NCBI RefSeq assembly: GCF_001545035.1
Contig: NZ_FCOJ02000014.1
Coordinates: 62,001-126,000 of the forward strand
Origin: Caballeronia glebae
GTDB lineage: Bacteria > Pseudomonadota > Gammaproteobacteria > Burkholderiales > Burkholderiaceae
DNA length: 64,000 bases
Direction of reading: 5' to 3'
Made by a program: the position numbers and the translations under genes. A model generated the notes under the pieces. The model worked only from the letters and a program-made list of their open reading frames with translations. It did not search any database and had not been told where the DNA came from. This document shows, in pieces, positions 36,638 to 45,308 of the stretch (position 1 is its first letter; each line of letters begins with the position of its first letter).

Positions 36638-37588
36638 TTACTCCAGATTCTGTACTTGCTCGCGCATTTGCTCGATGAGCAGCTTGAGCGTCATCGAGGC
36701 ATCGGCGAGTTCCTTCGCGGCGGCCTTCGAGCCGAGCGTGTTCGCTTCGCGATTCAGCTCCTGCATCATGAAGTCGAGGCGCTTGCCGACCTTGCCGCCT
36801 TTTTGCAGCACGTGGCGCGTTTCGTTCAGATGCGCGGTGAGACGCTGCAATTCTTCCGCGATGTCGATGCGGATGCCGTACATCGTCACTTCCTGGCGAA
36901 TGCGCTCGGCGATTTCCTCGCGCGGCACGCTCGTCGTCACTGTCGCGCCGCCCTCGTTGGTCGCGATGCCGAGCGCGTCTTGCAGACGCTCGACGATCTT
37001 CTGCTGATGCTTCGCGATGAGTTCGGGCACGAGCGGCGTGATGCGCGCGACGATCGTTTCCATCTCCGTTACGTTGTCGATCAGCACTTTGCCGAGCGCC
37101 GCGCCTTCGCGCGCGCGCACTTCGATGAGATCGGCGATGGCCTGCTTGCCGCACGCGAGCACGGCTTCACGCAGCGTTTCCTGCGACACCGAGCCTTCCG
37201 CGAGCACGCCGGGCCAGCGCAGGATTTCGCCGGTGCGCATGCGCTCGGCGTCGGGGAAGATGTCGAGCACGGCGCGCTCTAGCGTAGCGAGTTGCTTGAG
37301 CGCTTCGCGATTGAGCGCGCCCGCGTTCGCCGTCTGCTCGACGCGATTCAGATTGATACGGATATCGACTTTGCCGCGCGAGAGCCTCGCCATCAGCATT
37401 TCGCGCAATTGCGGCTCGGTCGCGCGCACGTCTTCGGGCATGCGGAAATTCAGGTCGAGAAAGCGCGAATTCACCGTGCGCAATTCCACCGATACACCGA
37501 CGCCCGAACCGCCGGCGCCATTGGGTCCCGCGCCATCCGCGACGACTTCGCGCGTCGCGCTGGCATAGCCTGTCATGCTGTAGATCAT
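36638..37588 (-). CDS. YicC-family endoribonuclease
   Basis: 316 residues with the conserved start MIYSMTGYASATRE and the end GKRLDFMMQELNREANTLGSKA, both typical of the YicC family, whose members degrade RNA and modulate sRNA levels in E. coli. A low-complexity Gly-rich insert (GAGPNGAGGSGVG) follows residue 20. I chose ATG 37588 because an 80-codon upstream extension has no family similarity. It is first in the operon with gmk, rpoZ and spoT and divergent from rph across 242 bases. Confidence 0.92.
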   Translation of the reverse strand: MIYSMTGYASATREVVADGAGPNGAGGSGVGVSVELRTVNSRFLDLNFRMPEDVRATEPQLREMLMARLSRGKVDIRINLNRVEQTANAGALNREALKQLATLERAVLDIFPDAERMRTGEILRWPGVLAEGSVSQETLREAVLACGKQAIADLIEVRAREGAALGKVLIDNVTEMETIVARITPLVPELIAKHQQKIVERLQDALGIATNEGGATVTTSVPREEIAERIRQEVTMYGIRIDIAEELQRLTAHLNETRHVLQKGGKVGKRLDFMMQELNREANTLGSKAAAKELADASMTLKLLIEQMREQVQNLE

Positions 37589-37830
37589 GGTACGTCTCGC
37601 GATTGAGAGCCTTCGTTGCGAAGACCCGTTCGATACGAAACGCCCGGCGCTGTCGAAAGTGCCTTTGAGTGGCCTGCGTTGGGCCGCCGGGCGAGGAATC
37701 CGCATTATCCCATTTTTGCCGCGAAGCCCGCCCGGACGTTGGGCCGGCGAGCGTGACGCGGGCAACGCCTGCAGGTGAATGACGATAAAATCGCTGAGTT
37801 TGCTGGTTCCACTCTCTTCTTTCGACACCC

Positions 37831-38589
37831 ATGACCGACTCTCTTCTGCTCAAGCCTTCTCCTCCGCGCCCGAGCGGCCGTCGCGCGAATCAGTTGCGCG
37901 ACGTGCGCATCACGCGGCATTACACGAAGCACGCGGAAGGCTCGGTGCTCGTCGAATTCGGCGATACCAAGGTGATCTGCACGGCGAGCATCGCCGAGCG
38001 CGTACCCGAATTTCTGCGCGGACGCGAGCAAGGCTGGCTGACCGCCGAATACGGCATGCTGCCGCGCGCGACGCACACGCGCAACGACCGCGAAGCCGCG
38101 CGCGGCAAGCAGACGGGCCGCACACAGGAGATTCAGCGGCTGATCGGCCGCGCGCTGCGCTCGGTGTTCGACCTCAACGCGCTCGGCGCGCGCACGCTGC
38201 ACGTAGATTGCGACGTCATTCAGGCCGATGGCGGCACGCGCACGGCGAGCATCACGGGCGCGTTCGTCGCCGCGCACGATGCGGTGAGCAAGCTGCTGGC
38301 GTCAGGCAAGATCGCGAAGTCGCCGGTGAAGGACTTCGTCGCGGCGATTTCGGTCGGCGTCTTCGAAGGCGCGCCCGTGCTCGATCTCGACTACGACGAA
38401 GACTCGCAATGCGATACCGACATGAACGTCGTGATGACCGGCGCGGGCGGTTTCGTCGAAGTGCAGGGCACGGCCGAAGGCGCGCCGTTCACGCGCGACG
38501 AGATGAACCAGTTGATCGGGCTGGCCGACAGTGGCATCAGGGCGCTCATTCTGAAGCAGAAGGAAGCATTGGGGATTCACGGTGTCTGA
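37831..38589 (+). CDS. rph: Ribonuclease PH
   Basis: 252 residues. It starts with [33 protein letters not shown] and has [48 protein letters not shown] split by the catalytic strands, plus [17 protein letters not shown] near the C-terminus. It is a phosphate-dependent 3'-5' exonuclease trimming tRNA 3' ends. The next gene rdgB starts with GTG inside the last eight bases, so the two are coupled. Confidence 0.97.
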   Translation: MTDSLLLKPSPPRPSGRRANQLRDVRITRHYTKHAEGSVLVEFGDTKVICTASIAERVPEFLRGREQGWLTAEYGMLPRATHTRNDREAARGKQTGRTQEIQRLIGRALRSVFDLNALGARTLHVDCDVIQADGGTRTASITGAFVAAHDAVSKLLASGKIAKSPVKDFVAAISVGVFEGAPVLDLDYDEDSQCDTDMNVVMTGAGGFVEVQGTAEGAPFTRDEMNQLIGLADSGIRALILKQKEALGIHGV

Positions 38590-39199
38590 TGTCAATGGTC
38601 TTAGCCGCGTCGTGCTCGCATCGAACAATGCGGGCAAGCTGCGCGAATTCGCGGCGCTGCTGGACGCGGCGGGCATCGAGTTGATCGCCCAGGGCGAGCT
38701 CGGCGTGCCCGAAGCGCCCGAGCCCCATGCGACCTTCGTCGAAAACGCGCTGGCGAAGGCGCGGCATGCCGCAACGCTCACCGGCCTGCCCGCCCTCGCC
38801 GACGATTCGGGTCTCTGCGTGCGCGCGCTGAACGGCGCGCCGGGCGTGTATTCGGCGCGTTATGCGTCGATGAACGGTGGCGCAAAGAGCGACGCCGCGA
38901 ACAACGCGCGCCTCGTCGCCGATCTCGCCGGTCAGGCCGATCGCCGCGCGTACTACTTCTGCGTGCTCGTGCTCGTGCGTCACGCCGACGATCCCGAGCC
39001 GCTCATCGCGGAAGGCCGCTGGCACGGCGAAGTGATCGATGCGCCGCGCGGCGCGCACGGCTTCGGCTACGATCCGCACTTCTTTCTGCCGACGCTCGGC
39101 GCGACCGCCGCCGAACTCGATCCCGCGCGCAAGAACGCGCTGAGCCATCGCGCGCTCGCGCTGCGTGAGCTGTTGCAACGACTGAAGGAACTTGCGTGA
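38582..39199 (+). CDS. rdgB: RdgB/HAM1 non-canonical purine NTP pyrophosphatase
   Basis: 205 residues. [11 protein letters not shown] near the N-terminus, LADDSGLCV (metal-binding Asp pair), [21 protein letters not shown] and [11 protein letters not shown] near the C-terminus are the family signature. It hydrolyses dITP/XTP to monophosphates and keeps deaminated purines out of DNA. The start is GTG at 38582, overlapping rph by eight bases; no better start is available. The end overlaps the hemW start by four bases. Confidence 0.96.
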   Translation: MSDVNGLSRVVLASNNAGKLREFAALLDAAGIELIAQGELGVPEAPEPHATFVENALAKARHAATLTGLPALADDSGLCVRALNGAPGVYSARYASMNGGAKSDAANNARLVADLAGQADRRAYYFCVLVLVRHADDPEPLIAEGRWHGEVIDAPRGAHGFGYDPHFFLPTLGATAAELDPARKNALSHRALALRELLQRLKELA

Positions 39200-40419
39200 G
39201 CGCCGGGCCGAAAACCATCAACGTCGTGCAGGCTTTCACGTCGCCGGGGAGCATTCGGCTGACGTCGCTGCCGCCGCTCTCGCTGTACGTGCATTTCCCT
39301 TGGTGCGTGCGCAAGTGTCCGTACTGCGACTTCAACTCGCACGAATCGAAGGACGACACGTTCCCCGAGGAACGTTATCTCGACGCATTGCGCGCCGATC
39401 TCGAACGCGCGTTGCCGCTCGTGTGGGGACGGCAGGTGCATACGATCTTCATTGGCGGCGGCACGCCATCGCTCCTGTCGGCGAAAGGGCTGGACCGCCT
39501 TCTTTCCGATGCGCGCGCGCTGCTTCCCATCGACGCCGACGCCGAAATCACGCTCGAAGCCAATCCCGGCACGTTCGAGGCGGCCAAGTTCGCGTCGTTC
39601 CGGGCGAGCGGCGTGAATCGCTTGTCGGTCGGCATTCAAAGTTTCAACGAGGCGCATCTGAAGGCGCTCGGCCGCATTCACGATGCGACGCAGGCGAGAA
39701 AAGCCGTCGAAGCCGCCGCGAAGCACTTCGATAACTTCAACCTCGACCTGATGTTCGCGCTGCCGCAGCAATCGCTCGACGAGTGCCGGCACGATATCGA
39801 GACTGCCCTATCCTTCGCGCCGCCGCATCTGTCGCTGTATCACCTGACGATGGAGCCGAACACGCTCTTCGCCAAATACCCGCCCGCGCTCCCCGACGAC
39901 GACGCATCCGCCGACATGCAGGACTGGATTCACGAGCGCACGCGCGACGCCGGTTACGCGCACTATGAAGTTTCGGCGTATGCGAAGCCGCATCGCCAGA
40001 GCCGGCACAACCTGAACTACTGGCGCTTCGGCGATTACCTCGGCATCGGCGCGGGCGCGCATACGAAGCTGTCGTTTCCGTCGAAGATTCTGCGCCAGGC
40101 GCGCTTCAAGCATCCCGCGACTTACATGGATCAGGCGCTCTCGCCCACGGAAACCGCGATTCAGGAGGAACGCGAAGTCGGGCCGCGCGACCTGCCCTTC
40201 GAGTTCATGCTGAACACGCTGCGTCTCGCCGAAGGCTTTCCGGTGCATTCGTTCGTCGAGCGCACGGGGTTGGCGCTGTCCGCGATCGAGCCCGCGCTCG
40301 TCGAGGCGGAGAAGCGCGGGCTCATCACGCGCGACATCGAACGCATTGCGCCCACTGAGCTCGGCCAGCGCTTTCTCAACGATCTGCAGGAGCTGTTCTT
40401 GAAGGATCCGCAAAATTGA
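39196..40419 (+). CDS. hemW: HemW, radical-SAM heme chaperone-like protein
   Basis: 407 residues. The radical-SAM CVRKCPYCDF motif (three Cys) near residues 37-46, GGGTPSLLS, SVGIQSF and NLDLMFALPQQ are seen, and the C-terminal half ends ELGQRFLNDL. It lacks the features of HemN seen at the window start, so it is the HemW type, which binds heme for insertion into respiratory enzymes and is not a coproporphyrinogen oxidase. The start is GTG 39196, overlapping rdgB; its TGA overlaps the next start. Confidence 0.94.
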   Translation: MSAGPKTINVVQAFTSPGSIRLTSLPPLSLYVHFPWCVRKCPYCDFNSHESKDDTFPEERYLDALRADLERALPLVWGRQVHTIFIGGGTPSLLSAKGLDRLLSDARALLPIDADAEITLEANPGTFEAAKFASFRASGVNRLSVGIQSFNEAHLKALGRIHDATQARKAVEAAAKHFDNFNLDLMFALPQQSLDECRHDIETALSFAPPHLSLYHLTMEPNTLFAKYPPALPDDDASADMQDWIHERTRDAGYAHYEVSAYAKPHRQSRHNLNYWRFGDYLGIGAGAHTKLSFPSKILRQARFKHPATYMDQALSPTETAIQEEREVGPRDLPFEFMLNTLRLAEGFPVHSFVERTGLALSAIEPALVEAEKRGLITRDIERIAPTELGQRFLNDLQELFLKDPQN

Positions 40420-41639
40420 GCGCGCCGACGATGGCGCCGGACTCGGTGATGCGGCATCGCCCGTTTGCGCTCTTCTGGAGCGCGCGCGTGATGTCGTCGG
40501 TGGCGTTCCAGATGATGTCGGTCGCGATCGGATGGCAGGTCTATTCGATCACGCATAGCGCCTACGCGCTCGGTCTCGTCGGGCTCGCGCAATTTCTGCC
40601 GATGTTCGTGCTGACGCTCGTCGTCGGGCACGTCGCGGATCGTTACGACAGGCGCGTGATCGCGTATGTGTGCCAGTCGATCGAGGGCGTCGCCGCCCTC
40701 GTGCTTTGTCTGGGCGCTTGGCACGGATGGCACGACGTCGCGCCGATCTACGCGATCGCCGCCATCACCGGCGCGGCGCGCGCGTTCGAATCGCCGTCGA
40801 TGGCCGCGCTCCTGCCCAATCTCGTCGCACGCAATCAGTTGCAGCACGCCAGCGCGTGGTCGACCTCCGCGAATCAGACCGCGCAGATCCTCGGACCCGC
40901 GATGGGCGGCGTGCTGTACGGGCTCGGCACGTTGACCGTGTACGGCGCGGTGAGCGTCGCGTTCCTCGTGGCGGCCTGCGCGGTGGCCGCGATCAGGATC
41001 GACGAAGCCGTGCGCATGCGCGCGCCGTTGTCGTTCGAGGCGCTTTTTTCGGGCATCGGATTCATCCGCAGCAAGCCTGTGATCCTCGGCGCGCTGTCGC
41101 TCGATCTCTTCGCGGTGCTGCTCGGCGGCGCGACCGCGCTCTTGCCTGTTTATGCACACGACATCCTGCACACGGGGCCGTGGGGACTCGGGATTCTGCG
41201 GGCCGCGCCCGCAGCCGGCGCGCTCGCCGGATCGATCTGGCTCGCGCATTTTCCGTTGCGGCAGCGCGCGGGCACTGCGCTTTTCGGCGGCGTGGTCGCG
41301 TTCGGTATTGCGACGATCGTGTTCGGGCTGTCGCACAATATCTATGTGTCGCTGGTCGCGCTCGCGGCGCTCGGGGCGTCGGACGTGATCAGCGTGGTCG
41401 TGCGTATGTCGCTCGTGCAATTGCAGACGCCCGATGAGATGCGCGGACGCGTCGGCGCGATCAATTCGCTGTTCATCGGCACGTCGAATCAGCTCGGCGA
41501 GTTTGAGTCAGGGATGACGGCGGGGCTCTTCGGCGCGGTGCCGGCGGTGCTGATCGGCGGGGTCGGCACGATCATCGTCGCGCTTTTTTGGATGCGCCTT
41601 TTCCCCGCGCTCAGGGCGACGAAGTCGCTCGAAGGCTGA
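40416..41639 (+). CDS. MFS transporter (EntS-like)
   Basis: 407 residues with 12 predicted membrane helices. FALFWSARVMSSVAFQMMSVAIGWQVY and GHVADRYDRR (loop 2-3 motif A) and the late LVQLQTPDEMRGRVGAINSLFIGTSNQLGEFESG segment belong to the EntS/MFS_3 group of exporters. The TTG at 40416 overlaps the hemW stop (TTGA) and has GAAGGA nine bases upstream; ATG 40431 is an alternative without a ribosome site. Substrate unknown. It appears appended to the rph-rdgB-hemW operon by translational coupling. Confidence 0.88.
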   Translation: MSAPTMAPDSVMRHRPFALFWSARVMSSVAFQMMSVAIGWQVYSITHSAYALGLVGLAQFLPMFVLTLVVGHVADRYDRRVIAYVCQSIEGVAALVLCLGAWHGWHDVAPIYAIAAITGAARAFESPSMAALLPNLVARNQLQHASAWSTSANQTAQILGPAMGGVLYGLGTLTVYGAVSVAFLVAACAVAAIRIDEAVRMRAPLSFEALFSGIGFIRSKPVILGALSLDLFAVLLGGATALLPVYAHDILHTGPWGLGILRAAPAAGALAGSIWLAHFPLRQRAGTALFGGVVAFGIATIVFGLSHNIYVSLVALAALGASDVISVVVRMSLVQLQTPDEMRGRVGAINSLFIGTSNQLGEFESGMTAGLFGAVPAVLIGGVGTIIVALFWMRLFPALRATKSLEG

Positions 41640-41667
41640 GCGTTCCTGCGCCGCGATGACTTTGCGC

Positions 41668-41673
41668 TACAAT
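41668..41673 (+). promoter_or_regulatory. -10 element of tRNA-Ser (TGA)
   Basis: TACAAT 12 bases before the tRNA; the -35 (TTCCTG at 41643-41648) is weak and 19 bases away. Confidence 0.4.
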
Positions 41674-41685
41674 ACGCGCCTTGCT

Positions 41686-41775
41686 GGAGGTGTGGCCGAG
41701 CGGTTTAAGGCACCGGTCTTGAAAACCGGCGAAGGAGCGATCCTTCCGTGAGTTCGAATCTCACCGCCTCCGCCA
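41686..41775 (+). tRNA. tRNA-Ser (TGA)
   Basis: 90 bases with encoded CCA and a long variable arm, as in class II serine tRNAs. Acceptor stem GGAGGTG/CGCCTCC, anticodon arm CCGGT-CTTGAAA-ACCGG with TGA at 41720-41722, discriminator G. Confidence 0.97.
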
Positions 41776-41784
41776 GAATGAATA

Positions 41785-41821
41785 AAGCCTCGTAGCATTT
41801 CAAATGCTCACGGGGCTTTTT
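41785..41821 (+). terminator. Terminator after tRNA-Ser (TGA)
   Basis: A long two-part hairpin (AAGCCTCGT and GCATTT pairing with AAATGC and ACGGGGCTT) is followed by a T run, ten bases after the tRNA. Confidence 0.85.
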
Positions 41822-42289
41822 CATTCGTTCTTCGATTTTTCGACGACTTTGACCCTTCACCGTGACACGTTAAGCACACGTTCAAACGCCGTGTCGTCGA
41901 ACAGCGAAGCACTGAGCGCAACGGCGATCGTGTCAAATCGCCAAACCATCATGTGCCGACTGCCTCGGCAGCAATGGCGGCGCACTATTCAACCTTCTAG
42001 CTCGTCAATTCGAAATCCTTATCAAAACCGAAAGCACCCGCACTTTCAGACAAAACACGTAGGCATCGCGTCGCGAGCCAAGTATCTTCTCCTTGCCTCC
42101 TTCCGAGTTTCCCCCATGCTCGATTCGAAGGAGGCCTTCAATGGGAAGACTGGACTTGGGCCTCGCAACTCGCGAGGCCGTTTTTTCGCCCTTTCCCTGC
42201 ACGATCACGCCCCTGCGAAAAATCGATGTGAACACGACGGCCGTAACGCCCTCTAACCGCCTCATCGATAACAACGCGGAGAATCACCC
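41822..42289. other. Intergenic region with a structured leader
   Basis: The first part (41822-42080) has no gene; a small stem TGCCGA/TCGGCA lies near 41955. The second part contains the long hairpin and terminator described at 42095-42186, then about 100 bases to the exported protein gene. Confidence 0.5.
42095..42186 (+). ncRNA. Structured leader RNA or sRNA with intrinsic terminator
   Basis: A 9-bp stem (42095-42103 with 42127-42135, GCCTCCTTC/GAAGGAGGC), extended inside by CGAG/CTCG (42104-42107 and 42119-42122) around a C-rich loop, is followed by an 8-bp terminator stem GGCCTCGC/GCGAGGCC (42159-42166, 42172-42179) and six T residues (42181-42186). GAGGCC at 42131-42136 can also pair with GGCCTC at 42159-42164, so the two hairpins have a mutually exclusive alternative. 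That suits an attenuator for the gene at 42290 or a free-standing sRNA. No known riboswitch class recognised. Confidence 0.55.
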
Positions 42290-42607
42290 ATGAAGCCAGG
42301 CCGCATCATGCCCATCCTCTTCGGCTGCGTCGCCGCCGTGAGCCTGTCGGCGCATGCCCAGCCGCAGCCCAACGCGCAATGGCGTGCAACAGAGGCAACA
42401 CTCTTCGACCTGATCCAAAACGGATATGGAATCGTCGCGGTGACGAGCGTAGCCGCGCGCAGCTCCGGCCTGCCCGAAGACACCTTCGTGCTTCAGAAAA
42501 ACAATAGCCTTTTCCGCTGCGTGGAGACGCGCGCGGCCGAATCCGGCGCAGTCCGCTCAACCGCGCCGATTCGCTGCGCGGAACTCGTCAAGCCCTACAC
42601 CGAGTAA
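42290..42607 (+). CDS. Small exported hypothetical protein
   Basis: 105 residues. MKPGRIMPILFGCVAAVSLSAHA is a signal peptide with cleavage after AHA; the mature part of about 82 residues has two cysteines (SLFRC and PIRC) that may form a disulfide, and YGIVAVTSVAARSSGLPEDTFVLQKNNSLFRC suggests a small beta-rich domain. A GGAGAA ribosome site lies six bases before the ATG. Likely a periplasmic protein of unknown function. It follows a structured leader with a terminator, so its expression may be conditional. Confidence 0.78.
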   Translation: MKPGRIMPILFGCVAAVSLSAHAQPQPNAQWRATEATLFDLIQNGYGIVAVTSVAARSSGLPEDTFVLQKNNSLFRCVETRAAESGAVRSTAPIRCAELVKPYTE

Positions 42608-42621
42608 TCGACACGATAACC

Positions 42622-42792
42622 TCAATTATCGTCGGATCTGACGGGCGGCCGAACGTGCGGAACAGGCTCCGCTTTGGCCGCGTCGGGTTTGGGCGCGGCG
42701 CGCTTCGATTCGCCCTTGGAATCCGCCGCGGAAGCCGGCTGCCGTTCCCGTGCGGGCGCGCCCGACGGTGCAGGATGGTTCTTGCGTGACAT
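42622..42792 (-). CDS. Small basic disordered protein
   Basis: 56 residues starting MSRKNHPAPSGAPARERQPA and rich in Ala, Pro, Lys, Glu and Ser, with no hydrophobic segment. ATG 42792 has GGGAG six bases upstream, which decides the start. It is convergent with the exported protein gene, 14 bases apart. No family recognised; the composition suggests an intrinsically disordered cytoplasmic or nucleoid-associated protein. Confidence 0.55.
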   Translation of the reverse strand: MSRKNHPAPSGAPARERQPASAADSKGESKRAAPKPDAAKAEPVPHVRPPVRSDDN

Positions 42793-42871
42793 GGCATTCT
42801 CCCGAAAAACCGGGGACATCCCCTTTCCACAGTAACACCGGCTCGTCGATGCCGCACACGCCGCGCGCGGC

Positions 42872-43030
42872 TCAGCCTACCGGCGCCTCGCCCTCGCCCG
42901 ATTGCTTGCCCGGGCGGTCGTTCGGGCCTTGCTTGCGGTTTTCGTCATCGCGCTCCGGCAGCTTGCTTTTCTCGTTGTCGCTGTGGTCGGCAGTCTTTCC
43001 GTCTTCGGGACGATTCGTCTCAGTGTTCAT
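42872..43030 (-). CDS. Small acidic/charged hypothetical protein
   Basis: 52 residues, MNTETNRPEDGKTADHSDNEK onward, almost wholly polar, with no cysteine or hydrophobic stretch, hence disordered. A very strong AAGGAGGG ribosome site lies about six bases before ATG 43030, the main evidence that it is translated. It lies 79 bases upstream of the previous small gene on the same strand and may share its transcript. Function unknown. Confidence 0.6.
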   Translation of the reverse strand: MNTETNRPEDGKTADHSDNEKSKLPERDDENRKQGPNDRPGKQSGEGEAPVG

Positions 43031-43171
43031 GGCGCCCTCCTTGAGTGCTTTTGAATGAAAGCATCGGCAGCAAGTCTCGCGCCCGCGCGTGTGCAAGCGC
43101 ACGAATCCGTTGCGCTCGCCCACTTTGCAGCGACTACCATTGAAGTAACGCCAATTTCGCTTTTGCCTGCG

Positions 43172-43651
43172 ATGTCCGCGCCACGTTCCTGCTGTGCCGC
43201 CTTTGCGCTCTTCCTCGCGTTGACGATGTGCGCCTGCACGATCACGCCACCGCCGAGCGTGGTGGCCGCGCGCGCGCCCGCGCCGGCCGTCTCCGGCCAA
43301 ACTCTCGACGATTACAAGGCGCGCATCGCGCAGCGCATCTTCGAGCGCAATCCGTCGCTCGTGCTGAAGGGCACGCCGCAAGCGATGCTGCGCTCGTTCG
43401 TGCTCGTGTCGTTCACGGTGGACCGCGGCGGGCGGCTGGTCGAATCGTCGGTGTATCGCACCAATGGCGATGACGAAGCCGAAGCCACCGCGCTCGCCTC
43501 TCTGCGCCGCGCATCGCCGCTGCCCGCGCCGCCTGCGCGTCTTTTGAACGGCAAGGGTCAACTGGAGCTTTTCGAAGGCTGGATGTTCAACGACAACGGC
43601 CAGTTCCAGCTACAAACCTCGCACTCGCCGCAGGCCACGGCCATCGATTGA
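43172..43651 (+). CDS. TonB C-terminal-domain protein, probable lipoprotein
   Basis: 159 residues. A hydrophobic N-terminus (CCAAFALFLALTMCAC) is followed by a Pro/Ala-rich linker and a TonB-C-like domain (YKARIAQRIFERNPSLVL, FVLVSFTVDRGGRLVESSVYRTNGDDEAEATALASLRRASPLPAPPA). There is no membrane-anchor/energy-coupling N-terminus as in true TonB and no exbBD nearby, so it is more likely a periplasmic protein that uses the fold for another contact. The MCAC lipobox is imperfect. ATG 43172 is chosen as it starts the signal; a 39-codon extension is unlikely. Confidence 0.78.
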   Translation: MSAPRSCCAAFALFLALTMCACTITPPPSVVAARAPAPAVSGQTLDDYKARIAQRIFERNPSLVLKGTPQAMLRSFVLVSFTVDRGGRLVESSVYRTNGDDEAEATALASLRRASPLPAPPARLLNGKGQLELFEGWMFNDNGQFQLQTSHSPQATAID

Positions 43652-43681
43652 TTGGCGCTCCGTCCGCACGCTCGTTATAAT
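43652..43681 (+). promoter_or_regulatory. Promoter of the MHS transporter gene
   Basis: TTGGCG (43652-43657), 18 bases, perfect TATAAT (43676-43681). The -35 overlaps the end of the preceding gene's stop region. Confidence 0.6.
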
Positions 43682-43953
43682 TTTTGGCACCCCGGCCGGA
43701 CCCGCTTCCGGTGTGGCCTTCGCCTCGCGCTCACCCCGCGCGTCGGACGAAGCGCCCGGGCGCAGCCCGACTGCGCCGCGACACCGCGCGCCACTCGCGC
43801 GCCGTCAAACCCTGGCTTTCCTGCCATTGCATCGCAATCCCTACAAAAAGCTGACGCGCGTCGACGGCGACACCGTTCGTCATTTCGATCGCTCTTGCCC
43901 GGCGATGCGCGCGACAATGCCTTGCACCAAAGCAACACGACAACGGAGACAAC
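43652..43953. other. Promoter and long leader of the MHS transporter gene
   Basis: A sigma-70 promoter (43652-43681, separate entry) would start transcription near 43688 and leave a leader of about 265 bases. I see no riboswitch motif in it and no gene. Confidence 0.45.
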
Positions 43954-45258
43954 ATGGCCTCACCCTCGCTTTCCGCCGCAAAGCCCGGCGACGGAGCCCA
44001 AAGCGCTTCTCGCGTGATTTTCGCGAGCTTCATCGGCACCGCGATCGAGTTCTACGACTTCTACGTCTACGCGACCGCCGCCGCGCTCGTCATCGGACCG
44101 GTATTCTTCCCGCACGACTCGCCCGCCGCGCAGGCGCTCTCGGCGTTCGTCACCTTCGGCATCGCGTTCGTCGCGCGTCCCATCGGCTCGTTCCTGTTCG
44201 GTCATTTCGGCGATCGCATCGGCCGCAAGTCGACGCTCGTCGCCTCGCTGCTCGTGATGGGCGTTTCGACGACGCTCATCGGCTTCGTGCCCGGCTACGA
44301 TTCGATCGGCAGCGCGGCGCCCATCCTCCTGTGCATTCTGCGTTTCGGCCAGGGCATCGGACTCGGCGGCGAATGGGGCGGCGCGGCGCTGCTCGCGACC
44401 GAATACGCGCCGAAGGGCAAGCGCGGCCTTTTCGGCATGTTTCCGCAGCTTGGACCGTCGATCGGCTTTCTCGCGTCGAACGGCCTCTTCTTCGGTCTCG
44501 CGCTCTCGCTCTCCGACGAGCAATTCCGCAGCTGGGGCTGGCGCGTGCCGTTCATCGTGAGCGCGGTGCTGGTCGCGCTCGGCCTTTACGTGCGCCTGAA
44601 GATCGCCGAGACGCCCGCGTTTCGCACGGCTATCGAGCGCGAGGAGCGCGTGAAAGTGCCGATCGCGACCCTGCTCGGCAGCCATCTCGTGCCGACGCTG
44701 CTCGGCGCGTTCGCGATGGTCGTCTGCTACACGCTCTTCTATATCTCCACGGTGTTTTCGCTGTCCTACGGCGTCGCCAAGCTGCATTTCGCACGCGAGA
44801 CGTTCCTCGGCCTGCTGTGCTTCGCCGTGCTGTTCATGGCGATCGCCACGCCGATTTCCGCGATCGCGAGCGACCGCTTCGGGCGCAGGCCGGTGCTGAT
44901 CGTCGGTTGCCTGCTGGCGATTCTCTCCGGCTTCGCGATGGCCCCGCTTCTCGGCAGCGGCGACACAGTCCAGGTCGCGCTGTTTCTGACGATCGAGCTG
45001 TTCCTGATGGGCGTCACCTTCGCACCGATGGGCGCGCTCCTGCCCGAACTCTTCCCGACCAACGTGCGCTACACCGGCGCGGGCGTCGCGTACAACCTGG
45101 GCGGGATTCTGGGCGCGTCGGTGGCGCCATACATCGCGCAATTGCTCGCCAATCGCGGCGGACTGACGTGGGTCGGCGGCTATGTGTCGGCGGCGGCGGC
45201 TGTGAGCCTGATCGCCGTGTTGTGCATGCGCGAGACGCGCAACATCACGTTGGAGTGA
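43954..45258 (+). CDS. MHS-family MFS transporter
   Basis: 434 residues with 12 helices. FIGTAIEFYDFYVYATAAALVIGPVFFP, GHFGDRIGRKSTL (motif A), GQGIGLGGEWGGAALLATEYAP and LLPELFPTNVRYTGAGVAYNLGGILG identify the metabolite:H+ symporter subfamily (KgtP/ShiA/ProP-like). Substrate may be a dicarboxylate, shikimate or betaine; sequence does not settle it. It has its own promoter and a convergent hairpin terminator shared with opgC. Confidence 0.92.
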   Translation: MASPSLSAAKPGDGAQSASRVIFASFIGTAIEFYDFYVYATAAALVIGPVFFPHDSPAAQALSAFVTFGIAFVARPIGSFLFGHFGDRIGRKSTLVASLLVMGVSTTLIGFVPGYDSIGSAAPILLCILRFGQGIGLGGEWGGAALLATEYAPKGKRGLFGMFPQLGPSIGFLASNGLFFGLALSLSDEQFRSWGWRVPFIVSAVLVALGLYVRLKIAETPAFRTAIEREERVKVPIATLLGSHLVPTLLGAFAMVVCYTLFYISTVFSLSYGVAKLHFARETFLGLLCFAVLFMAIATPISAIASDRFGRRPVLIVGCLLAILSGFAMAPLLGSGDTVQVALFLTIELFLMGVTFAPMGALLPELFPTNVRYTGAGVAYNLGGILGASVAPYIAQLLANRGGLTWVGGYVSAAAAVSLIAVLCMRETRNITLE

Positions 45259-45279
45259 GCCCGAGGAGAACCCACGGAA

Positions 45280-45308
45280 AACCGGCGCGTTCAGCGATCG
45301 CGCCGGTT
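45280..45308. terminator. Shared hairpin between convergent MHS and opgC genes
   Basis: A 10-bp stem AACCGGCGCG/CGCGCCGGTT with a 9-base loop spans the end of opgC (its last codons form one arm). T runs are weak. Confidence 0.5.

Noticed and set aside
39196..40419. A second HemN (coproporphyrinogen oxidase)
   Set aside because: It lacks the MDHFALP-type HemN segment and fits the HemW subfamily, encoded after rph-rdgB as expected.
43055..43171. N-terminal extension of the TonB-domain protein
   Set aside because: The extra 39 residues lack a start context and would bury the signal peptide; ATG 43172 is preferred.
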